DNA of 64,000 bases from Streptomyces davaonensis JCM 4913 (lineage in GTDB: Bacteria; Actinomycetota; Actinomycetes; Streptomycetales; Streptomycetaceae): NCBI RefSeq assembly GCF_000349325.1, contig NC_020504.1, positions 2,452,053 through 2,516,052 of the forward strand, given 5' to 3'. The position numbers and the translations under genes are program-made. Under the pieces are notes generated by a model. The model was not told the origin of the DNA. It worked only from the letters and a program-made list of their open reading frames with translations, and did no database searches. Positions within the stretch are counted from its first letter, which is position 1. Each line of letters starts with the position of its first letter. Below are positions 33,001 to 41,468 of this stretch, piece after piece.

Positions 33001-34002
33001 ATGCCGCCCAGGGCCGTACTCGCCATGGACCCCGTACACGTCCCCCGGCTGTTTCCCCCGGCCCTGCTGACCAGGCTGAGGCAGGCAGGTGAGATCGACC
33101 CCGAACTGGTCGTCACCGACTTCACCGCGCGACCGGCGGCGGCAGCCCTGTCCCGCGCGGAAGTCCTGATCACGGGCTGGGGCGCCCCCCACCTGGACGC
33201 CGACCTCCTGAGGGCGGCCCCTCGGCTGCACACGGTCCTGCACGCCGCGGGCTCGGTGCGCGACCTCATCGGCGAGGACGTGTGGCGACGCGGCATCACC
33301 GTCTCCAGCGCGGTCGCGGCCAACGCCCTGCCCGTCGCCGAGTACACGCTGGCCATGATTCTGCTGGCGGGCAAGGACACCTTCGCCCACCGCGACCGCT
33401 ACCGCACGACCCACACCCTGCCCACGCACGCGGAGACCGCGAACACCGGCAACATGGGCCGGCGCATCGGCGTGATCGGCGCGTCCCGGGTGGGCCGACG
33501 CCTGCTGGACCTGCTGCGCCCCTTCGACTTCACGGTCTGCCTGTACGACCCCTACGTCACCTCCGCCGAGGCGGCAGCACTGGGAGCCGAACACCTCCCC
33601 CTGGAGGACCTGCTGCGCCGCAGCGACATCGTCACCCTGCACGCCCCCGACATCCCCGAGACCTACCGCATGCTCGACGCCCCCCGGCTGGCCCTGATGC
33701 GGGACGGCGCGGTCCTGATCAACACGTCCAGAGGAGCCCTGATCGATCCGGCGGCGCTGACCGCCGAACTGGTCTCGGGCCGCCTCACGGCCGTCCTCGA
33801 TGTGACGGAGCCCGAGCCGCTGCCCCCGGACTCCCCTCTCTACCGCCTGCCCAACGTCCTGCTGACCCCGCACATCGCGGGTTCCCTGGGCAACGAGCTG
33901 GAGCGGCTGGGCCGTACGGTCGTGGAGGAACTGGAGCGCCTGACCACCGGCCGTCCCCCACTGCACGAGGTGCGGCACACGGACCTGACGCGGGTGGCAT
34001 GA
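33001..34002 (+). CDS. D-isomer-specific 2-hydroxyacid dehydrogenase
   Basis: A 333-residue NAD-dependent dehydrogenase. A catalytic-domain half precedes the Rossmann domain, which starts at MGRRIGVIGASRVGRRLLDLL (about 155-175); the motif is GxSxxG, with Ser replacing a Gly. Signature LPLEDLLRRSDIVTLHAPDIPET carries the usual substrate-side residues. LINTSRGALIDPAALTAEL contains the catalytic Arg, VLDVTEPEPLP the Glu and LLTPHIAGS the catalytic His. AGGAG lies 6 nt before the ATG. An operator like that of the downstream LacI gene suggests regulation by that protein, probably by a sugar-derived inducer. Substrate unknown. Confidence 0.92.
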   Translation: MPPRAVLAMDPVHVPRLFPPALLTRLRQAGEIDPELVVTDFTARPAAAALSRAEVLITGWGAPHLDADLLRAAPRLHTVLHAAGSVRDLIGEDVWRRGITVSSAVAANALPVAEYTLAMILLAGKDTFAHRDRYRTTHTLPTHAETANTGNMGRRIGVIGASRVGRRLLDLLRPFDFTVCLYDPYVTSAEAAALGAEHLPLEDLLRRSDIVTLHAPDIPETYRMLDAPRLALMRDGAVLINTSRGALIDPAALTAELVSGRLTAVLDVTEPEPLPPDSPLYRLPNVLLTPHIAGSLGNELERLGRTVVEELERLTTGRPPLHEVRHTDLTRVA

Positions 34003-34066
34003 CCGGCGGCCCGGCCGTGCCTGCGGAATACCGGCCCCTTCCCCACGCCGTGCCGCGAACCTAGGG

Positions 34067-34082
34067 TAGGAAGCGCTTACTA
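34067..34082 (+). promoter_or_regulatory. LacI-type operator upstream of the LacI gene
   Basis: TAGGAAGCGCTTACTA is a 16-bp palindrome with one mismatched pair, 54 bp before the LacI-family gene. TAGGGT (34062-34067) just upstream is a good -10 candidate, so the repressor would block its own promoter. Confidence 0.7.
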
Positions 34083-34136
34083 TTTCGCGCTGGTAACTTT
34101 TCATGGCCCTCGGGCGGGCCGGAGAGGTGGTTCCCG

Positions 34137-35201
34137 ATGGTCCGTACGGGGAGTGCGAACGTGGCGGCCGGGCCGACCCTGGCGGTCGTCGCCCGGGAGG
34201 CGGGGGTGTCGGTGCCGACGGCCTCCAAGGTCGTCAACGGGCGCGAGGACGTGGCGCCCGAGACCCGGCGACGCGTCACCGAGGCGCTGGACCGGCTCGG
34301 TTATGTCCGCAGACCGCGCTTCGACGCCTTCCGGACGCCCGGTCTGATCGACCTGGTGGTGGACTCGCTGGACACCTCCTGGTCCGGCACGGTCCTGCAC
34401 GGGGTGGAGGCCGCGGCGCATGACGCCGGTCTCGAGGTGGTCGTCTCGGCCGGGCTGCCCCGGGCGACGAGCGGCCGTCCGGAGCGCGGCTGGCAGGACA
34501 AGCTGACGGCGCGCGGCTCCGCCGGGGTGCTGTTCCATCTGCCCGACCTCACCGCCGCCCAGTACGGCTGGCTGGAGCAGCACCGCATTCCGTTCGTGAT
34601 GATCGACCCGCTGCTGGAACCGCCGCCGGGGGTGGTGTCGGTGGGCGCGGCGAACTGGCAGGGCGGGGTCACGGCGACCGAGCGGCTGCTGGCGCTCGGC
34701 CATCAGCGGATCGCCGTGGTCGCCGGTCAGCAGCGCACGATGGCCGGTGACGCCCGGGTGGCCGGCTACCGTTCGGCGCTCGCCTCGGCGGGCCTGCGGC
34801 ACCGGCCGGAGTACCTCCGGCACACCGGCTCCGATCACCGGCTCGCCCACCGCCGCACCCTGGAGCTGCTGGATCTGCCCGAGCCCCCGACAGCGCTCTT
34901 CGTCTGCTCGGACCGCATGGCGCACGGGGTCTACTCGGCCCTGGCCGAACGGGAGTTGAGCGTCCCGGACGACATCAGCGTCGTGGGCTTCGACGATCTG
35001 CCCGAATCCCGCTGGATCACTCCGGCGCTCACCACCGTCCGCCAGCCCCTGTCGGAGATGGCGGCGACAGCCCTGCGGCTGCTGGTGCGCACGATGGACG
35101 GGGACCGCCCGGAGAGCACCCGCACGGAGCTGTCGACACGGCTGGTGGAGCGGGCGAGCACGACAGCGCCGCGGATGTCGTGGTCCACAAGTCCTGGCTA
35201 G
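34137..35201 (+). CDS. LacI-family transcriptional regulator
   Basis: A 354-residue repressor. The N-terminal helix-turn-helix and hinge (about 14-65) include LAVVAREAGVSVPTASKVVN, and a periplasmic-binding-protein-like effector domain follows (LIDLVVDSLDTSWSGTVLHG to VVGFDDLPESRWITPALTTV). The ribosome site GGAGAGG precedes ATG 34137. Operators of similar sequence lie before itself, the upstream 2-hydroxyacid dehydrogenase and the acetylesterase at 17312-18352. A sugar or sugar-acid ligand is likely. The gene ends 4 bp from the convergent ThuA-like gene. Confidence 0.93.
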   Translation: MVRTGSANVAAGPTLAVVAREAGVSVPTASKVVNGREDVAPETRRRVTEALDRLGYVRRPRFDAFRTPGLIDLVVDSLDTSWSGTVLHGVEAAAHDAGLEVVVSAGLPRATSGRPERGWQDKLTARGSAGVLFHLPDLTAAQYGWLEQHRIPFVMIDPLLEPPPGVVSVGAANWQGGVTATERLLALGHQRIAVVAGQQRTMAGDARVAGYRSALASAGLRHRPEYLRHTGSDHRLAHRRTLELLDLPEPPTALFVCSDRMAHGVYSALAERELSVPDDISVVGFDDLPESRWITPALTTVRQPLSEMAATALRLLVRTMDGDRPESTRTELSTRLVERASTTAPRMSWSTSPG

Positions 35202-35205
35202 ACGC

Positions 35206-35865
35206 TCAGGGTTCAAGCCCTGCCGCCCAGGCGATCCCGCCCCGGAGGTGAGCGCGGAAGCGGGGGTCGTCGTAAGCCTCGACCGTGTGACCGAGGGCGG
35301 TGTAGAAAACGCGCCCGGCGCCCTGTTCACGGCACCAGGCGAGAGGGTGGTCCGCCCCCATGCCGCCGCCCTCGTACGACGACTCGTCGGCGCACATCAA
35401 CACCCGTACGGCGACAGCGGTCCGCGGGTTGGTGGTGAAGTCGTACCACTCGTCCGTGAAGTCCCAGGCGGACGGCAGATGGCGGGTCGCCGGATGGCCG
35501 GGGTCCTCGATCAGGGCACGGCCCGGCTGGAGGCGCGGGTGGCGGGCGAAGCGGGCGCCCAACAGCTCGCCGTAGTAAGGCCATTCGTACTCGGTGCAGG
35601 CCGCCGCGTGCACCCCGGCGAAGCCGCCGCCCGCCTCGACGTACCCGGCCAGCCGCTCCCGTCCGGCCGGGGTCAGCACCTCACCGCTGGTGGAGAGGAA
35701 CACGACGGCGCCGTACGCCTCCAAAGGCTCGCTGAACGCGCCCGGATCATCGGTGTGGTCGACCTCGAACTCCCCGAGTGCGCGCAGACAGTCGACGCCG
35801 GCCGGGATGGAGTCGTGCCGGTAGTCGGTCGTACGGGTGTATACGAGCACACGTGGTGGACCCAT
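35206..35865 (-). CDS. ThuA-like domain protein
   Basis: A 219-residue cytoplasmic protein with the ThuA (type 1 glutamine amidotransferase-like) fold. Motifs: RVLVYTRTTDYRHDSIPAG, VVFLSTSGEVL, GGGFAGVHAAACTEYEWPYY, DEWYDFTTNP and the C-terminal GRVFYTALGHTVEAYDDP. ThuA homologues act in disaccharide utilisation (oxidised trehalose and related sugars), though the reaction is not settled. It lies next to a LacI regulator and a 2-hydroxyacid dehydrogenase, so all three may serve one sugar pathway. Confidence 0.88.
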   Translation of the reverse strand: MGPPRVLVYTRTTDYRHDSIPAGVDCLRALGEFEVDHTDDPGAFSEPLEAYGAVVFLSTSGEVLTPAGRERLAGYVEAGGGFAGVHAAACTEYEWPYYGELLGARFARHPRLQPGRALIEDPGHPATRHLPSAWDFTDEWYDFTTNPRTAVAVRVLMCADESSYEGGGMGADHPLAWCREQGAGRVFYTALGHTVEAYDDPRFRAHLRGGIAWAAGLEP

Positions 35866-35953
35866 CGGACGAGCCTAGCCCCTGGGCGCCAACGGGCCTC
35901 GCGGTTGGGTCGGTTCGCCTTCCGCTCCCCGTGGGCCCCACGACAATGCGTGC

Positions 35954-36970
35954 ATGACGGATGACTGGCGGCAACGCATCGACGCGCTCCAGGAGGAGCT
36001 GATCCGCCGAGACGACCCGGCCGCCTGGGTACGGGAGGCCGACGCGGTGGACGCGTCGCTGCGCTATCCCCATCTCGCCCTGCGTGGACCGGTGTTCGGG
36101 GTGGCCGTGCAGGACCCGGCCGCCGGACCGTGGTGGCGGCTGCTGAAGCCGGTGGTGGATCCCATGCCGCAGGTGGCCCGGGACAGCCTGAACTCCCATC
36201 TGTGGTTCGCGGCGAAGGACGGCCCCGACGATCCGGCCGTACGGCGTGAACTGCTGGCGGCGGTCGCGGTGCTGGACGAGGAGCCGGTGAACGAGGTGAC
36301 GGCGTGCGGGGTCCGCTACCGGGTGGTGCGCGCCGACGAGTTCGCGCGCGGTGACGGCGAGTACCTGGAGCCGCCGAGGCCCACGGACCCGCAGCCGACC
36401 GCACCCTCCTGGGAGCGGCCCCGCCGGTATCCGCCCGGCCCGGACGTCGGCTTCGTCCTGGACCCGGGGCACGACGAGGGCCCGATGGCCGGGGCCACCC
36501 GGCTGGGGCTGCGGGACTTCTGCTACGTCGGCGCCCGCGTCCCCGACCAGGTGCGCGCCGATTCCGAACGGGCCGTCGACTCCCACCCGGACATCGTGCT
36601 GCTGCCGGTCTCCTTCGGCGTCGTCGAGCGCGGCCCGGGCGGCTGGGAGCCCTCCGGCGGGCTCGCGGCGACCCCGCACGAGGCCCGGCGTCAGCTGTAC
36701 GACGGGATGGCCGAGGTGTGGGCCGTGCTGTACCGCTACGACGACGCGACGCGGGCGGTGTACGCGACGGCGGCCGAGGAGTTCCGGGCGCTCGGCCGCG
36801 CCGACGAGGTGTCGGTGGCGGACCGCCACTTCCGGCTGTGCCGGGTGGAGCGCATGCTCCGTATGAGCCCGGACGGCCCCGAGCCCGCGCGCCCCTCGGA
36901 CCGTGACGAGTACGGGCCCATACGGCTGCATCCGGCGATGGACGAGAACGGCAAGATCGCCGAGGAGTGA
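35954..36970 (+). CDS. conserved hypothetical protein (DUF5954-like)
   Basis: A 338-residue soluble protein without signal or membrane segment. The beginning, with YPHLALRGPVFGVAVQDP, and the C-terminal RYDDATRAVYATAAEEFRAL resemble the actinobacterial DUF5954 family as I remember it, but I could not check. A proline-rich linker (about 140-165) separates two parts. The region ERAVDSHPDIVLLPVSFGVVE looks like a core beta strand. Monocistronic by position; role unknown. Confidence 0.72.
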   Translation: MTDDWRQRIDALQEELIRRDDPAAWVREADAVDASLRYPHLALRGPVFGVAVQDPAAGPWWRLLKPVVDPMPQVARDSLNSHLWFAAKDGPDDPAVRRELLAAVAVLDEEPVNEVTACGVRYRVVRADEFARGDGEYLEPPRPTDPQPTAPSWERPRRYPPGPDVGFVLDPGHDEGPMAGATRLGLRDFCYVGARVPDQVRADSERAVDSHPDIVLLPVSFGVVERGPGGWEPSGGLAATPHEARRQLYDGMAEVWAVLYRYDDATRAVYATAAEEFRALGRADEVSVADRHFRLCRVERMLRMSPDGPEPARPSDRDEYGPIRLHPAMDENGKIAEE

Positions 36971-36977
36971 GGGCGGC

Positions 36978-37568
36978 TCAGCCAGTGGCGTTCTGCTCGT
37001 TGTCCGGCGCCCCGTCACCGGCCGGGGGCAGATCGCCCCGCTCCACACCGCCGCCGCTCGCGCCGCCTTCCGCAGCGGCGGCCGGGAGCAAGTCGTCCAA
37101 CTCGGCTTCCGACGGGCGGTGTACGGCCTGGGCGGCCTCGCGGAGCACGTCCTCGGGGATTCCGTCGCCCTTGACCCGGACCACATGGCCCTTCTTCGGT
37201 ATGGCGTACTCCTGGCCGCCGTGCCAGGCGTCACCGTCACGCTCGCAGGTGGTGCTGGTCTCCTCGGCGCAGATGGCGGCGGTCATCGTGCCGCGGTCGA
37301 CTGAGAGTTGGAGCTGGGCACCGTTCTCCTGGGACACGTACACGGCGCCGAAACCGTCCGCGCCGATCACGCCCACGGATTGCTGGGCGAGAGTGAAGCC
37401 GGGCGCCTCGGTTACGTAGACGTGTTCCGGTGCGATGCCCAACGCCGAGGCCCGGGAGGCGAGTTCGGCCGGGTCGGCGGCCGTGTCGGCGGACTTCTCG
37501 GAGCCGCAGGCGGTGAGCAGGAGGGAGGAGAGAAGCAGTGTGGTCAGGACACCCCGTTGATGGATCAT
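36978..37568 (-). CDS. lipoprotein of unknown function
   Basis: A 196-residue lipoprotein. The signal GVLTTLLLSSLLLTACGSEKS has a clear lipobox (LTAC) near residue 20, so it is anchored to the outer face of the membrane. The body is a small alpha/beta domain (FGAVYVSQENGAQLQLSVD) with two cysteines (AAICAEETSTTCER) that may form a disulfide, and an acidic, glycine-rich tail. ATG 37568 is favoured; 37577 is an in-frame alternative. Not recognised beyond this. Confidence 0.8.
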   Translation of the reverse strand: MIHQRGVLTTLLLSSLLLTACGSEKSADTAADPAELASRASALGIAPEHVYVTEAPGFTLAQQSVGVIGADGFGAVYVSQENGAQLQLSVDRGTMTAAICAEETSTTCERDGDAWHGGQEYAIPKKGHVVRVKGDGIPEDVLREAAQAVHRPSEAELDDLLPAAAAEGGASGGGVERGDLPPAGDGAPDNEQNATG

Positions 37569-37630
37569 GCCCCTCATCCTGCCGCACACCTGTTCCATCG
37601 GGACCGGGAATCCGCATAGCCTCGGCGTCG

Positions 37631-38263
37631 ATGAACACCATTCCCGCACTGTTGGACCACCTCGTCCTCGCCACCCCCGATCTGGCCGCGACGGTCGCCG
37701 ACTTCACCCGGCGCACCGGTGTGAAGCCCGCTCCCGGCGGTGCCCATGTCGGCCTGGGCACGCGGAACCACCTGGTGGGCCTGGGCGGCGTCAGCTATCT
37801 GGAGATCATCGGCCCCGACCCGGAGCAGTGCGAGCCGGGCGCCCCGGGCCCCTTCGGCGTGGACGCCCTGACCGGTCCGCGCACGATCACCTGGGCGATC
37901 AGCCCGCCCGACCTGGACGCGGCGATCGCCGAGGCCCGCGCCCACGGCTACGACCCGGGCCCGGCGCGCCCGATGAGCCGTCGCCGCCCCGACGGCACCC
38001 TCCTGCGGTGGCGGCTGACCGACGGCGCCACCGCCCATCCGTCCGGTCTGGTGCCGTTCCTGATCGACTGGAGCGAGTCGGTGCATCCGACGGCCTCGGG
38101 TCTGCCGACGGTGCCGTTGCTGTCGATGTCCGCGAGCTCCCCCGCGCCGGAGGAGATCCGGCCCCTGCTCGCCCTACTGGGCACGGGACTCGAACTCACC
38201 GAAGGCCCGGCCGGGATCACGTTCACGCTGGACTCCCCGAACGGGCCCGTGACCTTCCACTGA
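37631..38263 (+). CDS. VOC/glyoxalase-like protein, two-module
   Basis: A 210-residue protein starting at ATG 37631. The first module, LLDHLVLATPDLAATVADFTRRTG with GLGGVSYLEIIGPDPEQ, fits the glyoxalase-like domain 3 family, with a second half after about residue 130 (FLIDWSESVHPTASGLPTV). Binding residues for metal are not all evident. Probably binds or transforms a small metabolite. The next VOC gene follows 63 bp later. Confidence 0.85.
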   Translation: MNTIPALLDHLVLATPDLAATVADFTRRTGVKPAPGGAHVGLGTRNHLVGLGGVSYLEIIGPDPEQCEPGAPGPFGVDALTGPRTITWAISPPDLDAAIAEARAHGYDPGPARPMSRRRPDGTLLRWRLTDGATAHPSGLVPFLIDWSESVHPTASGLPTVPLLSMSASSPAPEEIRPLLALLGTGLELTEGPAGITFTLDSPNGPVTFH

Positions 38264-38326
38264 GCCCGCCCCGCCATGTCCGTTTCCTTCAAGACCCACC
38301 GCCCGGCCACTGCCTACGGTGGCCGC

Positions 38327-38725
38327 ATGACTCCACGTATCGACGCCATCGGGCTGGTGGTCTCCGACATGGCCGCCGCCGTCACCTTCTACCGCCGCCT
38401 CGGCTTCGCCTTCCCCGAGGGTGCCGAGACCGAGCCGCACGCCGAGGCTCCGCTGCCCGGCGGCCTGCGGCTGATGCTGGACACCGAGGAGATGGTCCGC
38501 TCCCTCACCCCCGGCTGGCAGCCACCCTCCGGCACCCGGCACTCGCTGGCCCTGCGGTGCGACGACCCGGCCGAGGTGGACACCGTCTACGAGGAACTCG
38601 TCGGCGCCGGCTACCACGGTGAGCACAAGCCGTGGGACGCCTTCTGGGGCCAGCGGTACGCGGTCGTGCACGACCCGGACGGCCACGGCGTCGACCTGTT
38701 CGCTCCGCTAGGAGCGGCCGAGTAG
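38327..38725 (+). CDS. VOC-family protein
   Basis: A 132-residue single-domain vicinal oxygen chelate protein ([23 protein letters not shown] to [20 protein letters not shown]). It resembles small resistance or bleomycin-binding-like members, but function cannot be assigned. ATG 38327 follows GGTGG. Its 3' end overlaps the convergent AraC gene by 18 bp; a small stem (38701-38716) sits in the overlap. Confidence 0.87.
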   Translation: MTPRIDAIGLVVSDMAAAVTFYRRLGFAFPEGAETEPHAEAPLPGGLRLMLDTEEMVRSLTPGWQPPSGTRHSLALRCDDPAEVDTVYEELVGAGYHGEHKPWDAFWGQRYAVVHDPDGHGVDLFAPLGAAE

Positions 38726-39382
38726 CACCCCCAGCGGCACCCCGGCCAACTCCTTGACGTCCCGGGCCAGATGGGCCTGGTCGGCGAATCCGGTGCGCGC
38801 CGCCGCCTCGGCGAACGGCACCTCGGTGCGGGCCAGTTCGAGCGCGCGCCCGAAGCGCAGGATGCGGGCCAGCGTCTTGGGTCCGTAGCCGAAGGCGTCC
38901 AGGGCGCGCCGGTGCAACTGGCGTGCGCCGACCCCGAGTTCATCGGCGGTCGCGGCGACGGGCCGCCCGGCGTCGAGGGCCGCCACAAGCCGTCGTACGA
39001 GTGGCTCGGGTGCCTCGGCGCGTTCCAGGACCACCTCTTCGAGCGCGGTCGGGAGGTCGGCGGCGCCCGCGATCCGGCCGTGCAGCCGTCGTACCTCCGC
39101 GGCGGGCCAGAGGTCGGCGAGGTCGACGCGCCGGTCGCGCAGTTCGTGCGCGGGCACGCCCAGGAAGGCGGGCGCACCGCCGGGGCGGAAGCGCAGCCCG
39201 TACCAGGCGCCACCCTCCTCCCCTGTGAGGTGGGCCCGGGTGTCGGCCCCCGCGACGATCAGCCGCCCCTCGTGCCAGAGCAGGTCCATGCAGCCGTCGG
39301 GCAGGACCCGTCCGCCGCCCCCGGTCGGGGTGTTCGTCCAGACGACGGCGCCGGAAAGCTTGGACGGCCGTTCCCGGTACAT
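38708..39382 (-). CDS. AraC-family regulator (short, N-terminal DUF6597-like)
   Basis: A 224-residue regulator starting at ATG 39382. The N-terminal domain (about 1-110: [42 protein letters not shown]) resembles the small sensor domain found in one AraC subgroup. The C-terminal helix-turn-helix pair (about 130-224) has [34 protein letters not shown] and [22 protein letters not shown]. The start lies 2 nt after the stop of the upstream AraC gene (TAG-CC-ATG), so two AraC regulators form one operon, which is unusual. Confidence 0.88.
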   Translation of the reverse strand: MYRERPSKLSGAVVWTNTPTGGGGRVLPDGCMDLLWHEGRLIVAGADTRAHLTGEEGGAWYGLRFRPGGAPAFLGVPAHELRDRRVDLADLWPAAEVRRLHGRIAGAADLPTALEEVVLERAEAPEPLVRRLVAALDAGRPVAATADELGVGARQLHRRALDAFGYGPKTLARILRFGRALELARTEVPFAEAAARTGFADQAHLARDVKELAGVPLGVLLGRS

Positions 39383-39384
39383 GG

Positions 39385-40320
39385 CTACGCCCCCCGCACC
39401 CGATGCTCCTGCGGGCTCACCCCGTACACCCGCTTGAAGGCGCTGGACAGGGCGAACGCGCTGCCGTAGCCGACCCGGCGGGCGATCGCGTCGAGGGTGT
39501 CGCCGGTGTCCCGGAGCGCGTCCGCAGCCAGGGCCAGCCGCCAGCCGGTGAGGTAGGTCATCGGCGGTTCGCCGACCAGCTCGGTGAACCGGCGGGCGAG
39601 CGCGGCCCGGGACACGCCCGCCTTGGCCGCCAGCGACGCCACCGTCCAGGGGTGCCCCGGGTCGTCCTGCACCAGCCGCAGCACCCGGCCGACCACCGGG
39701 TCCGCCATCGCCTTGTACCAGGCGGGGGCCGCCGCCTCGGGCCGGGAGAACCAGGCCCGCAGCGCGGCGATGACCAGCAGGTCGAGCAGCCGGTCCAGGA
39801 CCACCTCCTGGCCGGGTTCGTCGCGGACGACCTCCTCCATCAGATACGGCGTGAGCGGGCAGTCCCACACCTCCGCGGTGAGCGAGAGCAGCGGCGGCAG
39901 GGCGTCCAGCAGCCGTCCGCTGACCTCGCCCTGCCACAGATAGGTGCCGATCAGCATCACGGTCGACCCGTCGAGCCGGTCGCCCCAGGTGCGCACCCCG
40001 AGGTCCATGGAGCCGTTGAGGGGGCGGCCGTCGGGGTAGTGGCACTCGGCGCCGGGCAGGATCACGGCCTGCGGCGCCGTGGCGGGGTCGTCGGCGCAGG
40101 TGTACGGGTCGGGGCCGCGGGCGATGGCGAGGTCGCCGGGGCCTAGCCGCACCCGCTCTCCCGTGTCCGGCGTGATCCACGCCTCGCCGCGCACCATGAG
40201 CATGACGGTCAGCGGGGCGCGGTCCTCGATCCGCACGGCCCAGGGCGGCTCGAAGCACGCGCGGATCATGAAGGCGCCACGCGCGCGTGGTCCGTCGAGG
40301 AGACCTGCAAGGGCGTCCAT
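39385..40320 (-). CDS. AraC-family regulator with cupin sensor domain
   Basis: A 311-residue regulator. The cupin-like N-terminal domain (about 1-190) contains [20 protein letters not shown] and [19 protein letters not shown]. The C-terminal AraC DNA-binding domain has [19 protein letters not shown] and [30 protein letters not shown] 40320 is the start expected for the subgroup, since upstream in-frame codons lack coding character. Divergent from an NmrA-like reductase gene at 40401; such AraC/reductase pairs are common, and the regulator probably controls that gene. Confidence 0.9.
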   Translation of the reverse strand: MDALAGLLDGPRARGAFMIRACFEPPWAVRIEDRAPLTVMLMVRGEAWITPDTGERVRLGPGDLAIARGPDPYTCADDPATAPQAVILPGAECHYPDGRPLNGSMDLGVRTWGDRLDGSTVMLIGTYLWQGEVSGRLLDALPPLLSLTAEVWDCPLTPYLMEEVVRDEPGQEVVLDRLLDLLVIAALRAWFSRPEAAAPAWYKAMADPVVGRVLRLVQDDPGHPWTVASLAAKAGVSRAALARRFTELVGEPPMTYLTGWRLALAADALRDTGDTLDAIARRVGYGSAFALSSAFKRVYGVSPQEHRVRGA

Positions 40321-40400
40321 GGCGCCAGCGTAGACGCGCGCGCATGGGAATGAGGCGTTCGGCGATGGGCTGTTGGCGCCCGCGGCCGTTGACTGGACGC

Positions 40401-41255
40401 ATGACGACGAACACGCAGAACACGCAGAACACGCAGAACACGACAGTGATGGTGACCGGCGCCTCGGGCCGTACCGGCAGCCGGGTGGCCCAGGCACTCA
40501 AGGCGGCCGGTCTCGACGTGAGAGAGGCGACGCGGTCCCGTGGCTTCGACTGGGAGGACCCGACGACCTGGGCGGAGACCCTGCGCGGCTGCGCTGCCGC
40601 CTATCTGATGTACCCGTCCGACGTGGGTTCCCCGGCCGCCGCCGAGGGCGTCGGGGCGCTGGCCCGGGAGGCGGTCGGGCTCGGCGTGCGGCGGCTGGTG
40701 CTGCTGTCGGCGCGGGGGGAGGACCAGGCGCTGCCGACCGAGGAGGCGCTGAAGTCGTCGGGCGCGGACTGGACGGTCGTACGGGCCGCGTGGTTCGCCC
40801 AGAACTTCAGCGAGGGCCCGCTCGCGGACGGGCTGCGCGAGGGCGGGGAGCTGGTCTTCCCGGCGGGCGAGGTCGAGGAGCCGTTCCTCGACGTACGGGA
40901 CATCGGGGACGTGGTGGCGGCCGTGCTGACGTCCGGGGACCGGTACGTGGGCCGGAGTCTGGAACTCACCGGCCCGCGCCTGCTCTCCTTCCGCGGGGCG
41001 GTCGCGGAGGTGGCGGCGGCTTCGGAGGCCGAGCTGACCTACACGCCGGTTCCGGCGGCGGCGTACGGCGAGGCGCTGACCGGCTTCGGCATCCCGCAGG
41101 AGGAGGCGGATCTCCTGATCGAGGTCTTCGAGACCCTCCTCGACGGCCGCAACGCGCATCTGACGGACACCGTCCACGACGTGCTGGGCCGGGCTCCCCG
41201 CGACTTCGCGGACTTCGCCCGGGAGGCCGCGGCGGCGGGTGCCTGGAAGGCGTGA
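40401..41255 (+). CDS. NmrA-like NAD(P)-binding protein
   Basis: A 284-residue atypical short-chain dehydrogenase. The Rossmann motif [19 protein letters not shown] is of the NmrA/HSCARG type (GxxGxxG variant), and the classical catalytic Tyr-x3-Lys is missing, which suggests redox sensing or an isomerase/reductase role. The N-terminus before it carries the repeated NTQ tripeptide from a 9-bp tandem repeat (40410-40442). The gene is divergent from an AraC regulator gene and is followed directly by a MITE. Confidence 0.88.
   Translation: MTTNTQNTQNTQNTTVMVTGASGRTGSRVAQALKAAGLDVREATRSRGFDWEDPTTWAETLRGCAAAYLMYPSDVGSPAAAEGVGALAREAVGLGVRRLVLLSARGEDQALPTEEALKSSGADWTVVRAAWFAQNFSEGPLADGLREGGELVFPAGEVEEPFLDVRDIGDVVAAVLTSGDRYVGRSLELTGPRLLSFRGAVAEVAAASEAELTYTPVPAAAYGEALTGFGIPQEEADLLIEVFETLLDGRNAHLTDTVHDVLGRAPRDFADFAREAAAAGAWKA
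40410..40442 (+). repeat. 9-bp in-frame tandem repeat
   Basis: AACACGCAG occurs three times in a row (40410-40436) followed by AACACG. It adds Asn-Thr-Gln repeats between the start codon and the Rossmann domain. Copy number could vary by slippage without breaking the frame. Confidence 0.9.
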
Positions 41256-41261
41256 CGGTCA

Positions 41262-41286
41262 GAGCCTGTGTCACATCCCCGGCCGG
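41262..41286 (+). repeat. left terminal inverted repeat of the MITE
   Basis: 25-bp end, perfectly complementary to 41444-41468, preceded by the TCA duplication. Confidence 0.88.
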
Positions 41287-41443
41287 ATCAGCGAGCGGCG
41301 GCGATGGGGGTGCCCCCACGCGAGTCGGCGAAGCCATTCGAGCGTGGGGGAGCGTGCGATCGCAAGGCACTGGAGCGCCCTCGTGGCGGAGCCACGTGGG
41401 CGGTTCGGCAACGCGGCGAGCGTGCGTGCCAGGCGTCGCGCGC

Positions 41444-41468
41444 CCGGCCGGGGATGTGACACAGGCTC
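41444..41468 (-). repeat. right terminal inverted repeat of the MITE
   Basis: 25-bp end, perfectly complementary to 41262-41286, followed by TCA, which is also the stop codon (TGA, minus strand) of the YihY/BrkB gene. Confidence 0.88.

Larger units (their letters stand above)
41262..41468. mobile_element. 207-bp MITE with 25-bp terminal inverted repeats
   Basis: The element begins GAGCCTGTGTCACATCCCCG (41262 onward) and ends with its exact complement; the two 25-bp ends (41262-41286 and 41444-41468) match without error. It is flanked by the direct repeat TCA (41259-41261 and 41469-41471), a 3-bp target duplication of the TNA type. GAG ends with TNA targets are known from the IS1031 group of the IS5 family, so a transposase of that group probably moves it. 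There is no transposase gene inside. It sits between the stop of the reductase gene and the stop of the YihY gene, whose stop codon is the right-hand TCA. Inner inverted repeats (CCCCCACGC and GCGTGGGGG) would fold the transcript, so it may now act as a terminator. Confidence 0.85.

Noticed and set aside
35207..35222. CAGGG-N6-CCCTG stem between LacI and ThuA genes
   Set aside because: Only 5 bp and located in the ThuA gene end; too weak to call a terminator.
41268..41462. Two 63-codon frames on opposite strands inside the MITE
   Set aside because: Their similar ends come from the terminal inverted repeats; no ribosome site, no known domain, no transposase motif.
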